From assembly GCF_010728325.1 (NCBI RefSeq), contig NZ_AP022570.1:3224001-3288000 (forward strand): DNA of 64,000 bases. Direction: 5' to 3'. A program made the position numbers and the translations under genes. The stretch's first letter is position 1. Each line of letters opens with the position of its first letter. Below are positions 37,977-46,170 of this stretch, one piece after another. The stretch is from Mycolicibacterium poriferae. GTDB taxonomy: Bacteria; Actinomycetota; Actinomycetes; Mycobacteriales; Mycobacteriaceae. The notes under the pieces are model-generated. The model was not told the origin of the DNA, ran no database searches, and saw nothing but the letters and a program-made list of their open reading frames with translations.

Positions 37977-40717
37977 CGACAACCGTCCTCGCCTACATCC
38001 CGAGTCCTGCGCAAGGTGTCTGGCAGATCGGTCCGGTGCCGCTGCGCGCCTACGCGCTGTTCATCATCGCGGGCATCATCGCCGCCCTGCTCATTGGGGA
38101 CCGCCGCTGGGCCGCCCGGGGCGGCGAGCCGGGTGTCATCTACGACGTCGTCCTGTGGGCCGTGCCGTTCGGCCTCATCGGCGGTCGGCTCTACCACGTC
38201 ATCACGGACTGGCAGAAGTACTTCGGCGAGGGCGGCGCCGGCCTGGTCGGGGCACTGCGCATCTGGGACGGCGGCCTGGGCATCTGGGGTGCGGTCGCGC
38301 TCGGCGGCGTCGGTGCCTGGATCGCGTGCCGCCGCCTGGGCATTCCGTTGCCCGCCTTCGGTGACGCAATCGCGCCGGGAATCATTCTCGCGCAGGCGAT
38401 CGGCCGACTGGGGAACTACTTCAACCAGGAGCTCTACGGCCGCGAGACCACGCTGCCGTGGGGCTTGGAAATCTACGAGCGACGCAACGCTGCCGGCGCG
38501 CTGGACAACCTGAACGGGGTGTCGACGGGCGAGCTCGTCACGATCGTGCACCCGACGTTCCTCTACGAGCTGTTGTGGAACCTGCTGGTTTTCGCGGCGC
38601 TCATCTTCATCGACCGGCGGTGGCGCATCGGCCACGGCCGGCTCTTCGCGATGTACGTCGCCGGTTACTGCCTCGGCCGGTTCTGGATCGAGCTGATGCG
38701 TGCTGACGAAGCGCAACTCCTGGCCGGCATCCGCGTCAACTCGTTCACGTCGACGTTCGTGTTCATCGGCGCCGTGGTGTACATCATGGCCGCGCCGAAG
38801 GGCCGGGAAGCTCCGGAAACGCTACGGGGAACCCACGACGGCGAAACGGCTGTCGAGGACGTCGTCAAAGAGGTGGCGGTCGCGTCCGGCGCCGGCGTCG
38901 TCGCAGCCGCCAAGGCAGCCGACGCTGACGAGCGCGCTGAGGATCACGTCGAGGAGGTACCTGCCGCAGACCAAGGTGGGGGAGCGCCGCCGCCTGGCGC
39001 CGCCTCCGACGAGGCTGAGTTCGAGGCCGATGCGTACGTGGACCCGGACGCCGAATTGGGCGCGCAGCTCGCCCACGCTGCCGAGGCGATGCAGGCCGAG
39101 CTCGACCGGCGCGCCGAGGAACTCGGCAGCCTCGAATCCGGTGACGTCGCCGCCGCAGACAAGGGCGCGCCGCAGGTCGCTGACGCCGCTGATGTCGAGG
39201 CCGATGCCGGACCAGCGCCCGATGGTGAGCCCAGCAGCCCGTTGCTCCAGTTCCCCCCGTTCGATGCTGCCGCTGACGCGGAGCTCGGCGCCCAACTTGC
39301 CCACGCCGCCGAAGCCATGACCGCGGAGTCCGTTGGCCGGGAAGAGACTGCGCCCACCGAACCCGAAGCAGGCTTGGGGTCGGTTGAGGGTGATGAGGTC
39401 GCCGCGGCTGCTGGTGAGGCGTCGGAGGTTCATGAGGCTGCGGTCGAGGGTGAGGCCGAGGCTGGTGAGTTGGCTGAGGAGGTCGCCGCGGAGTCCGATG
39501 CTGGTGATGCCGAGCAGTTGGCTGAGGCCGCGGAGTCGGTGACCGGTGGCGAGCCTGAGGCTGGTTTGGGGTCGGTTGAGGGTGATGAGGTCGCCGCGGT
39601 TGCCGACGAGGCGTCGGAGGTTCATGAGGCTGCGGTCGAGGGTGAGGCCGAGGCTGGTGAGCTGGCTGAGGAGGCCGCCGCGGAGTCCGATGCTGGTGAT
39701 GCCGAGCAGTTGGCTGAGGCCGCGGAGTCGGTGACCGGTGGCGAGCCTGAGGCTGGTTTGGGGTCGGTTGAGGGTGACGAGGTGGCCGCGGCTGCTGACG
39801 AAGCGTCGGAGGTTCATGAGGCTGCGGTCGAGGGTGAGGCCGAGGCTGGTGAGCTGGCTGAGGAGGCCGCCGCGGAGTCCGATGCTGGTGATGCCGAGCA
39901 GTTGGCTGAGGCCGCGGAGTCTGTGACCGGTGATGCCGAGGAGTCCGTGACTGGCGGTGAGCCGGAGGCTGGCCTGGGGTCGGTTGAGGGTGATGAGGTG
40001 GCCGCGGCTGCCGACGAGGCGTCGGAGGTTCATGAGGCTGCGGTCGAGGGTGAGGCCGAGGCTGGTGAGCTGGCTGAGGAGGCCGCCGCGGAGTCGGATG
40101 CTGGTGATGCTGAGCAGTTGGCTGGGGCCGCGGAGTCGGTGACCGGCGGTGCCGAGCCGGAGGCTGGCCTGGGGTCGGTTGAGGGTGATGAGGTCGCCGC
40201 GGCTGCCGACGAGGCGTCGGAGGTTCATGAGGCTGCGGTCGAGGGTGAGGCCGAGGCTGGGGAGCTGGCTGAGGAGGTCGCCGAAGAGTCCGATGCCGGT
40301 GATGCCGAGGAGGCCGTGACTGGCGGTGAGCCTGAGGCTGGCCTGGGGTCGGTTGAGGGTGATGAGGTCGCCGCGGCTGCCGACGAGGCGTCGGAGGTTC
40401 ATGAGGCTGCGGTCGAGGGTGAGGCCGAGGCTGGGGAGCTGGCTGAGGAGGTCGCCGAAGAGTCCGATGCCGGTGATGCCGAGGAGGCCGTGACTGGCGG
40501 TGAGCCGGAGGCTGGCCTGGGGTCGGTCGAGGGTGAGGAGGTCGCGGCGGCCGCTGACGACGCCTCCGACGCGCACGACGTGGCCGCCGCAGGAAAGGCC
40601 GAAGCCGGCCAGCTCGCTGAAGAGTCGGGCTCCGCCTCGAATAGACCTTCAGTCGGTGTTCCCAGTCAACCCGGTGGCCGGGTTCGCCAGTGGCTTCGGA
40701 GACGGCGCAACCGCTGA
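37973..40717 (+). CDS. lgt: prolipoprotein diacylglyceryl transferase with very long acidic repeat tail
   Basis: Membrane enzyme that transfers diacylglycerol to the lipobox cysteine of prolipoproteins. Residues about 1-270 form the complete seven-helix Lgt domain with the signature GRLGNYFNQELYGRETTLPW, HPTFLYELLWN and AGYCLGRFWIELMR. Residues about 275-914 form a low-complexity tail of Ala, Glu, Gly, Val and Asp. It has two ELGAQLAHAAEAM copies and then seven near-identical units starting AGLGSVEGDEVAAAADEAS. It ends with a basic GRVRQWLRRRRNR. Mycobacterial Lgt proteins commonly have some C-terminal extension, but more than twice the enzyme length is unusual. The last gene of the trp operon (GTGA overlap). 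Confidence 0.9.
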   Translation: MTTTVLAYIPSPAQGVWQIGPVPLRAYALFIIAGIIAALLIGDRRWAARGGEPGVIYDVVLWAVPFGLIGGRLYHVITDWQKYFGEGGAGLVGALRIWDGGLGIWGAVALGGVGAWIACRRLGIPLPAFGDAIAPGIILAQAIGRLGNYFNQELYGRETTLPWGLEIYERRNAAGALDNLNGVSTGELVTIVHPTFLYELLWNLLVFAALIFIDRRWRIGHGRLFAMYVAGYCLGRFWIELMRADEAQLLAGIRVNSFTSTFVFIGAVVYIMAAPKGREAPETLRGTHDGETAVEDVVKEVAVASGAGVVAAAKAADADERAEDHVEEVPAADQGGGAPPPGAASDEAEFEADAYVDPDAELGAQLAHAAEAMQAELDRRAEELGSLESGDVAAADKGAPQVADAADVEADAGPAPDGEPSSPLLQFPPFDAAADAELGAQLAHAAEAMTAESVGREETAPTEPEAGLGSVEGDEVAAAAGEASEVHEAAVEGEAEAGELAEEVAAESDAGDAEQLAEAAESVTGGEPEAGLGSVEGDEVAAVADEASEVHEAAVEGEAEAGELAEEAAAESDAGDAEQLAEAAESVTGGEPEAGLGSVEGDEVAAAADEASEVHEAAVEGEAEAGELAEEAAAESDAGDAEQLAEAAESVTGDAEESVTGGEPEAGLGSVEGDEVAAAADEASEVHEAAVEGEAEAGELAEEAAAESDAGDAEQLAGAAESVTGGAEPEAGLGSVEGDEVAAAADEASEVHEAAVEGEAEAGELAEEVAEESDAGDAEEAVTGGEPEAGLGSVEGDEVAAAADEASEVHEAAVEGEAEAGELAEEVAEESDAGDAEEAVTGGEPEAGLGSVEGEEVAAAADDASDAHDVAAAGKAEAGQLAEESGSASNRPSVGVPSQPGGRVRQWLRRRRNR
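39365..40610 (+). repeat. in-frame VNTR-like repeats in the lgt 3' part
   Basis: Seven tandem units begin near 39365, 39557, 39749, 39965, 40160, 40334 and 40508. Steps are 192, 192, 216, 195, 174 and 174 bp, all multiples of three. Each encodes GLGSVEGDEVAAAADEASEV, HEAAVEGEAEAGELAEE and ESDAGDAE. The units are nearly identical at the DNA level, suggesting recent expansion by slippage or unequal recombination. The last unit is more diverged. Confidence 0.9.
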
Positions 40718-40720
40718 CTG

Positions 40721-40742
40721 GCAGTCAGCATGGTCTGACTGC
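40721..40742 (+). terminator. hairpin after lgt, candidate terminator of the trp-lgt operon
   Basis: GCAGTCAG-CATGGT-CTGACTGC is a perfect 8-bp stem with a 6-base loop, starting three bases after the lgt stop. No T-run follows, so it would be a U-less, mycobacterial-type terminator or only an mRNA 3' hairpin. The remaining bases to 40890 contain nothing I recognise. Confidence 0.45.
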
Positions 40743-40891
40743 GTTCAACTCATTGCATTTCACGATGCGTCGGGCGACCTGAGCCCTCGAACTTCTTGCG
40801 CAGACACGGTTAATCACCGGCGGTGAGCGGGCAGCGCCTGGACCAACCCCGATGTCCTGCTGCATCGCGCTGACTTGTCACACCCCCCGTC

Positions 40892-40904
40892 TAGAGTAGA
40901 ACAC
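40892..40904 (+). promoter_or_regulatory. leaderless promoter of the DUF222/HNH gene
   Basis: TAGAGT (40892-40897) fits TANNNT and ends eight bases before ATG 40905. The stretch CACACCCCCCGTCTAGAGTAG resembles the upstream sequence that I recall for 13E12-family genes. Confidence 0.4.
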
Positions 40905-41490
40905 ATGTTCGATTCCGAGGCGGCGGGGTGCATTGAGGCGATGGCCTCGGCGGTGCGCGCGGAGTCGGCGGCGATCGGGGCGCGGTTGAAGGCGGTGGCC
41001 CGGTTGTATGCCCAGCGCTGCCGCGACTACGAAGGCCGCCAGCACTGGGCCGGCGATATCTTCGACGCGGTGGCCGCGGAGGTCTCGGCGGCGCAGAACA
41101 TCAGCCGCGCCCGCGCCGGGGTGCAGGTGCGCATGGCGGTCTCGCTGTTCGAACGCCTACCCCGCGTGGCGGAGGTGTTCGCCGCCGGCGACATCGACTA
41201 CCGGGCGTTGCGGATCATCATCGCGCGCACCGACAACGTCGACGACGAGGTGATCGGCTCCCTCGACGAGGCGCTGGCCGAGCGGGTAGGGCGCTGGAAC
41301 CGCCTCTCGCACAACGCGCTCCGCGACCGTATCGACAAGTGGGTGGCCATGGTCGACCCCGCCGGTGAACGCGTGCCGCCCGAAGTCGCCGATCAGCGCT
41401 ACCTCGATATCGACCCCCACCCCACCGCGGCCGGGATGGCGCTGATGAGGTTCCCCCGAAAGCGTGGAGGCATCGACAATAGGGGTCGAG

Positions 41491-41781
41491 ATGCCAGAGA
41501 AACGGAAGAAGTACGACCGGGAGTTTCGTGAGGGTGCTGTCCGGATCGTCGAGGAGACGGGCAAGCCGATCGCGGCGGTCGCGCGGGATCTCGGGGTGCA
41601 TGAGGGCACGCTGGGTAACTGGGTGGCTCGTGCGCGGGAGGCCCGTGAGGGCCGCGGTGAATTGACCCGCGATGACCTCGAGGAGCTGAAACGCCTGCGC
41701 AGGGAGGTCGCCGAGCTGCGGATGGAGCGTGATGTCCTCAAGCGATCGGTGGTCCTGTGGGTGAAGGAGGCGACGAAGTGA
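41491..41781 (+). CDS. IS3-family transposase OrfA
   Basis: A 96-residue DNA-binding protein. Its N-terminal helix-turn-helix reads KKYDREFREGAVRIVEETGK and IAAVARDLGVHEGTLGNWV, followed by a coiled-coil LKRLRREVAELRMERDVLK. This is the usual IS3 OrfA plan. ATG 41491 is preceded by AGGGG. The stop lies in GTGA with the OrfB start. Confidence 0.85.
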   Translation: MPEKRKKYDREFREGAVRIVEETGKPIAAVARDLGVHEGTLGNWVARAREAREGRGELTRDDLEELKRLRREVAELRMERDVLKRSVVLWVKEATK

Positions 41782-42709
41782 GCGTGGCACGCTTTGTCGC
41801 CGACCAGAGGACCAACTACCGAGTGCCCCATTCCTGACCTGCGCCTTGTTGGGGATCAGCGTGTCCTGGTTCTACAAGTGGCTGGCGCGTGCCGGCGACC
41901 CCGACGGGCTGCACACCGACACCGATCGGCGCCGCGCCGCCCTCGACGACGCGGTCAGGGCCGCGTTCGCCAAGGCCAAGGGGGTGCACGGGTCGCCGCG
42001 GCTGGTGTCCGATCTGCGTGATCTGGGCTGGACGGTCTCGGAGAATACGGTCGCCGAGTCGATGCGCCGCCAAGGTCTGGTTGCCCGCAGGATCCGCCGC
42101 CGCGGCGGGCTCACCCGGCAGGACAAGACCGCGCCGAAGTTCCCTGACCTGCTCAAACGGGGCTTCACCGCGGCGGCGCCGAACACCAAATGGGTGGGGG
42201 ATATGACCGAGATTCCCACCGCCTGCGGCAAGTTGTACCTGGCGACGGTGATCGATCTGTACAGCCGCCGACTGCTGGGGGCGGCGACCTCTCGGCATCC
42301 GGACGCCACGCTGGCGTGTGCCGCATTGGAGATGGCCGTGGTCGCCCGTGGTGGCCGGGAGGCGATCTGGTGCGACGACGAAGCTCAGCGGGTCATCTTC
42401 CACACCGACCGCGGGTCGACCTACACCGCCCAGGCGTTCCGGGCGCTGTGCACCACGCTGGGTGTGCGTCAGTCGATGGGACGAGTGGGGTCGTGCTTCG
42501 ACAACGCCGCCGCGGAGGCGTTCTTCTCCTCGCTGGAATGGGAAGTGCTGTCCCGCAACACTTTCAGTGATACCATCCAAGCGCGGGCCATCGTCATCGA
42601 CTGGTGCTACACCTTCTACAACCACCAACGACGACACAGCGCCGCAGACGGACTCTCACCCGTCAACTATGAGATCAGGGAAAACCAACCGAAGCCCGAA
42701 GCGGCTTAA
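41778..42709 (+). pseudogene. IS3-family transposase OrfB, frameshifted
   Basis: From GTG 41778 the frame reads MSVARFVADQRTNYRVPHS and then stops at 41838. The OrfB sequence continues in another frame as LTCALLGISVSWFYKWL. Loss of one C near 41833 (TTCCTG for TTCCCTG) explains it. Downstream the DDE integrase domain is complete: WVGDMTEIPT, FHTDRGSTYTAQ and NAAAEAFFSSLEWE. The main frame is out of phase for the -1 OrfA-OrfB frameshift used by IS3 elements, so a fused transposase cannot form; initiation at TTG 41846 would give a truncated OrfB. Confidence 0.8.
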
Positions 42710-43614
42710 GAAACCCTCCACGATCTCGGGGGAACCACACTGATCGGCGGCGCGCTGCACGCGATGGACGCCGCCGCCCTGCAGGCCCGCATCACCGCGA
42801 TCGCAGCCACCGTGTGCGACGAGGACCCGCGCACCACCGCCCAACGCCGCGCCGATGCCTGCGGAGCGATCGGACGCTGGGAAACCAGCCTGGCCTGCCA
42901 ATGCCCCGATACGCAGTGCCCCAACCGCAGCGTGCGCGACGGCGCCGCCCAAATCGTCATCCATCTGCTGGCCGAGCAGAGCACCCTCACCAGCAGCAGC
43001 ACCGCGCCCGGCTATCTGCCCGGATTCGGGGTCCAGCCCGCCGAGACGGTGCGCAGCGCCGCCCGCGGCGCCAAGCTCACCCCGGTGCGGCTGCCCGCCA
43101 CGGCGCCGGAACCGGGCTATCGCGCCTCGGCGCCGCTGACCGATTTCCTGCGCTGGCGCGATCTGACCTGTCGCTGGCCCGGCTGTGACGCCCCAGTCGC
43201 GCGCTGCGATCTCGACCACACCCAACCCTGGCCGGTCGGGCTCACCCACCCCTCCGGGCTCAAGCACTACTGCCGTGCCCATCATCTGATCAAAACGTTC
43301 TACACCGGCCCGCTGGGCTGGACCGATCACCAACGCCCCGACGGCACCATCATCGTCACCGCCCCCACCGGGCATACCTACACCACCGACGCCACCGGCG
43401 GGTTGTTGTTCCCGACCCTGGCCCGCCCCACCGCACCTCTGACCACCAGCACCGGCGCCGGACCGACGGCCAGTCCCCACCGCGGCGCCATGATGCCCAA
43501 ACGTCGCACCACCCGCGACCAGGACCGCCGCGCCCGCATCGACCGTGAACGCCGCCACCGCCTCGACATCAACGCCGAACACGAACGCCAACACCAAGCC
43601 TGGCTCGCCGCCAC

Positions 43615-43711
43615 CTACCAACCACCACCCTTCTGAGCGGTCGGCTCTGGCGCTTAAGTCATCGCCGAGCTTCACTTCACCGCCAGCGAGGGGGGAACTC
43701 CTACCCGCCCT
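43615..43711 (+). repeat. imperfect direct repeat, copy 1
   Basis: Covers the end of the DUF222/HNH gene (ACCACCACCCTTCTGA), the spacer with GTCGGCTCTGG, and a decayed copy of the first codons of the TM2 gene (AELHFTASEG against TEPHFTGSEG), with a one-base insertion in GGGGGG. The matching copy is at 46576-46674. The following bases to 43923 hold only traces of the TM2 gene (about 43712-43770) and nothing else recognisable. Confidence 0.7.
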
Positions 43712-44196
43712 CGCTATCCACCCCTGCCGTATCAGCCGGTATCCGCTTTGCGATGCTCACGGCGGTGGGCTGCGCCCGGCCTGCTCGGCACTTCGATGCC
43801 CCCTCATGCCCGCCTTCGATGACGCCATGTACCTGACCGAGGTCAGATGCGAGCTGTCTCCCGATCGTCGATGCTCAAGCGCCGACCCCGCAACGCCGCA
43901 GAGCGGGCTTTCTGTTGCCAGAGTCAGAAGGTGACGTCGACGTCGCAAATGCGGTAACAGCTCAATTCGATATTGTCCGAGTTCAGTCGAGGATCGTCAG
44001 AATCGACCCAGACCGTCCACGAGCCGTCCTGAGAACACCGCACTTCCACCTGCTGCTTGTCCCACCCCAGCCGCGGTGCGATGAGCTCCGACATTATCAG
44101 TGTCGGAGTGAGGAGTGTGATCGAGGCGAGCCCGAGCGAGACGACATACTTTCTGTGAACCGCCCCGGGGAGTCCGGAGACTTTCTGATTTGAGAC

Positions 44197-45033
44197 TCAG
44201 CTTGCGGCTGGCCTCGTTTGTTGAGCGTAGTAGGCGGTCTCCAGCTCGGCTGGTGGGACGTCGCCGCAGTACTCGTAGAGCCGGCGGTGGTTGAACCAGT
44301 CGACCCAGCGGGCGGTCGCCAGCTCGACGTCCTCGACGGTGCGCCAGGGCTTGCCTGGTTTGATCAGCTCGGTCTTGTAAAGACCGTTGATGGTCTCGGC
44401 GAGCGCGTTGTCGTAGGAGCTTCCGACTGCCCCGACCGACGGTTGGATGCCTGCCTCGGCGAGGCGTTCGGTGAACCGGATGGACGTGTACTGCGATCCT
44501 CTATCTGTATGGTGGACAACATCTTTCAAATCGAGGATGCCGTCACGCTGCCGTGTCCAGATGGCCTGCTCGATGGAGTCGAGCACCATCGTGGTTGCCA
44601 TCGTTGACGCCGCCCGCCAGCCCAGGATCCGGCGGGCATAGGCATCGGTGACAAACGCGACGTAGGCGAACCTCGACCAGGTCGACACATAGGTCAGATC
44701 GGCCACCCAGAGCCGGTTCGGTGCGACCGGAGCGAAGCGGCGCCCGACCAGATCAGCCGGCCGCGCCGCGCCCGGGTCAGCGATGGTGGTCGTCGTGGCC
44801 TTGCCGCGCACCGCACCGCGCAGACCGAGGTCGGTCATCAGCCGCTCCACCGTGCAGCGGGCCACCTCGACGTCCTCGCGGTTGAGCGTCAGCCACACCT
44901 TGCGTGCCCCGTAGACGCCGTAGTTCGCGCCGTGCACCCGGTTGATGTGGGCTTTGAGTTCATCGTCGCGGACCTCGCGACGAGTGGGCTCACGCTCGAG
45001 GTGCTCGTAATAGGTCGAGGGGGCGATCTGCAC
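44197..45033 (-). CDS. IS6110-like transposase OrfB
   Basis: Integrase-type DDE transposase of 278 residues from GTG 45033 (MQIAPSTYYEHLEREPTRRE). The catalytic triad lies in LWVADLTYVSTWS, VVHHTDRGSQYTS and NALAETINGLYKTELIK. The same frame is open upstream to the orfA slip region (LICRFIAEHQGRREGPDGLR is visible before the GTG), consistent with production as an OrfAB fusion by -1 frameshifting. At the expected slip site the sequence is TCTTGAAG, whereas I recall TTTTAAAG in IS6110, so frameshifting may be weaker here. Confidence 0.9.
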   Translation of the reverse strand: MQIAPSTYYEHLEREPTRREVRDDELKAHINRVHGANYGVYGARKVWLTLNREDVEVARCTVERLMTDLGLRGAVRGKATTTTIADPGAARPADLVGRRFAPVAPNRLWVADLTYVSTWSRFAYVAFVTDAYARRILGWRAASTMATTMVLDSIEQAIWTRQRDGILDLKDVVHHTDRGSQYTSIRFTERLAEAGIQPSVGAVGSSYDNALAETINGLYKTELIKPGKPWRTVEDVELATARWVDWFNHRRLYEYCGDVPPAELETAYYAQQTRPAAS

Positions 45034-45131
45034 ACCGAGCCCGACGAGCTCATCGCAGATCGACTGGACACCCCAGCGCAGACCATCAGGGCCCTCCCGG
45101 CGGCCCTGATGCTCAGCAATGAATCGACAGA

Positions 45132-45458
45132 TCAGTGGTGTGGCCGGTCCAGCTCGGCCGCGAAGAAAGCCGACGCCGTCTTCAAGATCGCGTTGGCACG
45201 CTTGAGTTCGGCGTTCTCCCGGCGCAGCTTCTTGAGCTCAGCGGATTCCTCGGTCGTGGTTCCCGGCCGAGCACCGGCATCGACCTGGGCCTGGCGCACC
45301 CACTTACGCACCGTCTCAGCAGTGCCGATCCCGAGCAGCCGGGCTACCTCACCCATCGCCGCCCACTCCGACTCATGCTGGTCGCTGATCTCGGCGACCA
45401 TGCGCACTGCCCGCTCACGCAGCTCCGGCGGATACCTCCTCGACGAACCACCTGACAT
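45132..45458 (-). CDS. IS6110-like transposase OrfA
   Basis: A 108-residue protein with helix-turn-helix and leucine zipper, starting MSGGSSRRYPPELRERAVRM and ending AFFAAELDRPHH. The segments ETVRKWVRQAQVDAGARPGT and SAELKKLRRENAELKRANAI are nearly the IS6110 OrfA text from memory. The frame relation to OrfB is -1. It lies just inside the right terminal repeat. Confidence 0.9.
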   Translation of the reverse strand: MSGGSSRRYPPELRERAVRMVAEISDQHESEWAAMGEVARLLGIGTAETVRKWVRQAQVDAGARPGTTTEESAELKKLRRENAELKRANAILKTASAFFAAELDRPHH

Positions 45459-45720
45459 GACCCCATCCTTCCCAAGAAGTGGAGTCTCCGGACATGCCGG
45501 GGCGGTTCACTGCCCTTCGGCAGTGCGAGATACCAGCGCGCGAAGGAATCCCCCCTATTCCCCATGAAGATGACAGTAGAACGCGCGGTCGAACTCCACT
45601 AGGTGATCTGAACGAAACCGCGCCGGACTGACGGTCTGGTGGACACGGGGGCCGGGTTAGGGCGCCAGTTGGACATGACGGGCCGGGGACACCTGGACCC
45701 CGAACCCTGGTGCGCTGCGA

Positions 45721-45809
45721 ACGCCGCGAACGCCGTGGCCGAGCCGCGAACGCCGTGACCGAGCCGCGAACGCCGCGACCGAGCCGCGAACGCCGCGACC
45801 GAGCCGCGG
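45721..45809 (+). repeat. 20-bp tandem repeat
   Basis: Three full units GAGCCGCGAACGCCGYGACC at 45741-45760, 45761-45780 and 45781-45800, with a diverged unit before (45721-45740) and a partial after. Twenty is not a multiple of three and no convincing protein is read through it. It lies in the 329-bp gene-free stretch 45566-45894, which shows nothing else recognisable. Confidence 0.75.
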
Positions 45810-45894
45810 CAACTCCGCCGATGAGAAGCTTTACGACACCGCATCAGAGCTGTCAGGCACTCACGACGAGAACTAAATGCGCGAAGGTGAAAGG

Positions 45895-46170
45895 CTAGGT
45901 CGTGCACAGCTCCACTGCGAACGATTCGAGATCCCGAGACTTGAGTTCGTATTCTTCTCTGCTGAAACTCCGTTCGACGTCACGGTCGCCGCAGGTTATG
46001 TGCACCGTCTGATCGTCGGACTGCAGCAGCCGGTCCACCACGGATACGATCAGTCCAGCAGGCACGATCGTGCTCAATGCCAGCCCGAGCGAGATGACGA
46101 ACTTCGTTCCAGTCGGCAGTGCGGTAAGCCGCTGCGCGAATCTGTCTCCCCAACTTCCTTTATCCCCCAT
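45895..46170 (-). CDS. small one-helix membrane protein B
   Basis: A 91-residue protein from ATG 46170. MGDKGSWGDRFAQRLTALPT is followed by one helix, FVISLGLALSTIVPAGLIVS, and a C-terminal domain of about 45 residues with two cysteines (VHITCGDRDVERSF and FAVELCTT). Charge placement suggests an inside N-terminus and an exported C-terminal domain. It is paralogous to the interrupted protein A and to the remnant C. No known family is recognised and no clear ribosome site is visible. Confidence 0.6.
   Translation of the reverse strand: MGDKGSWGDRFAQRLTALPTGTKFVISLGLALSTIVPAGLIVSVVDRLLQSDDQTVHITCGDRDVERSFSREEYELKSRDLESFAVELCTT

Larger units (their letters stand above)
41446..42739 (+). mobile_element. 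IS3-family insertion sequence inside the DUF222/HNH gene
   Basis: A 1294-bp element with imperfect terminal repeats TGAGGTTCCCCCGAAAGCGT (left) and TGTGGTTCCCCCGAGATCGT (right, reversed), continuing GGAGG. Flanked by the 4-bp direct repeat CTGA (41442-41445 and 42740-42743). It contains orfA and orfB in the IS3 arrangement, in the same direction as the host gene. OrfB has a frameshift. Confidence 0.9.
40905..43636 (+). pseudogene. DUF222/HNH endonuclease (13E12 repeat family) split by an IS3 element
   Basis: The N-terminal part (40905-41445) is a DUF222 domain, MFDSEAAGCIEAMASAV to ending DPHPTAAGMAL. The C-terminal part resumes at 42740 and runs to 43636 with the HNH nuclease core CRWPGCDAPVARCDLDHTQP and LKHYCRAHHLIKT, then a basic tail ending ATYQPPPF. 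Removing the IS (41446-42739) and one CTGA copy joins the halves in frame as GMALIGGALHAMDAAAL, giving about 480 residues. Such genes occur in several copies per mycobacterial genome; their function is unclear, and in M. tuberculosis one serves as a prophage attachment site. The ATG is supported by a leaderless -10. Confidence 0.85.
44156..45509 (-). mobile_element. IS6110-like element (IS3 family)
   Basis: A 1354-bp element. The right terminal repeat, reversed, reads TGAACCGCCCCGGCATGTCC and continues GGAGACT, equal to the IS6110 inverted repeat as I remember it. The left reads TGAACCGCCCCGGGGAGTCC, then GGAGACT. Flanked by a 3-bp CTG duplication (44153-44155 and 45510-45512). The length is one base off the 1355 bp of IS6110, and both proteins agree with IS6110 OrfA and OrfB over most of their length from memory. 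It lies leftward inside gene A. Both frames are open, so it may be active. Confidence 0.9.
43924..45565 (-). pseudogene. small one-helix membrane protein A, split by the IS6110-like element
   Basis: The start is ATG 45565 (MGNRGDSFARWYLALPKG) and the stop 43924-43926. Removal of the IS (44156-45509) and one CTG copy gives a 94-residue protein. Its order is: polar N-terminus, ALPKGRKYVVS, one helix LGLASITLLTPTLIMSELI, then a domain of about 45 residues with cysteines in EVRCSQDG and LSCYRICDVDVTF. It matches the neighbouring protein B through ALPxG, SLGLA and the membrane helix. Function unknown; the C-terminal part is probably exported or periplasmic. Confidence 0.7.

Noticed and set aside
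38822..40576. A 584-codon open frame antisense to lgt, with repeats of LRRLVGSRGDLITLNRPQAS type
   Set aside because: It is the mirror of the lgt repeat tail: the GAG/GCC-rich codons lack stop codons on the other strand. No start signal or family similarity supports it.
39365..40610. Regular repeats that could suggest a CRISPR array
   Set aside because: Units are contiguous, coding, multiples of three and without unique spacers; no cas genes are near.
45599..45907. A 102-codon minus-strand frame through the 20-bp repeats
   Set aside because: The repeat unit is not a multiple of three, and the product is low-complexity Arg/Ala/Ser without any ribosome site or relatives.
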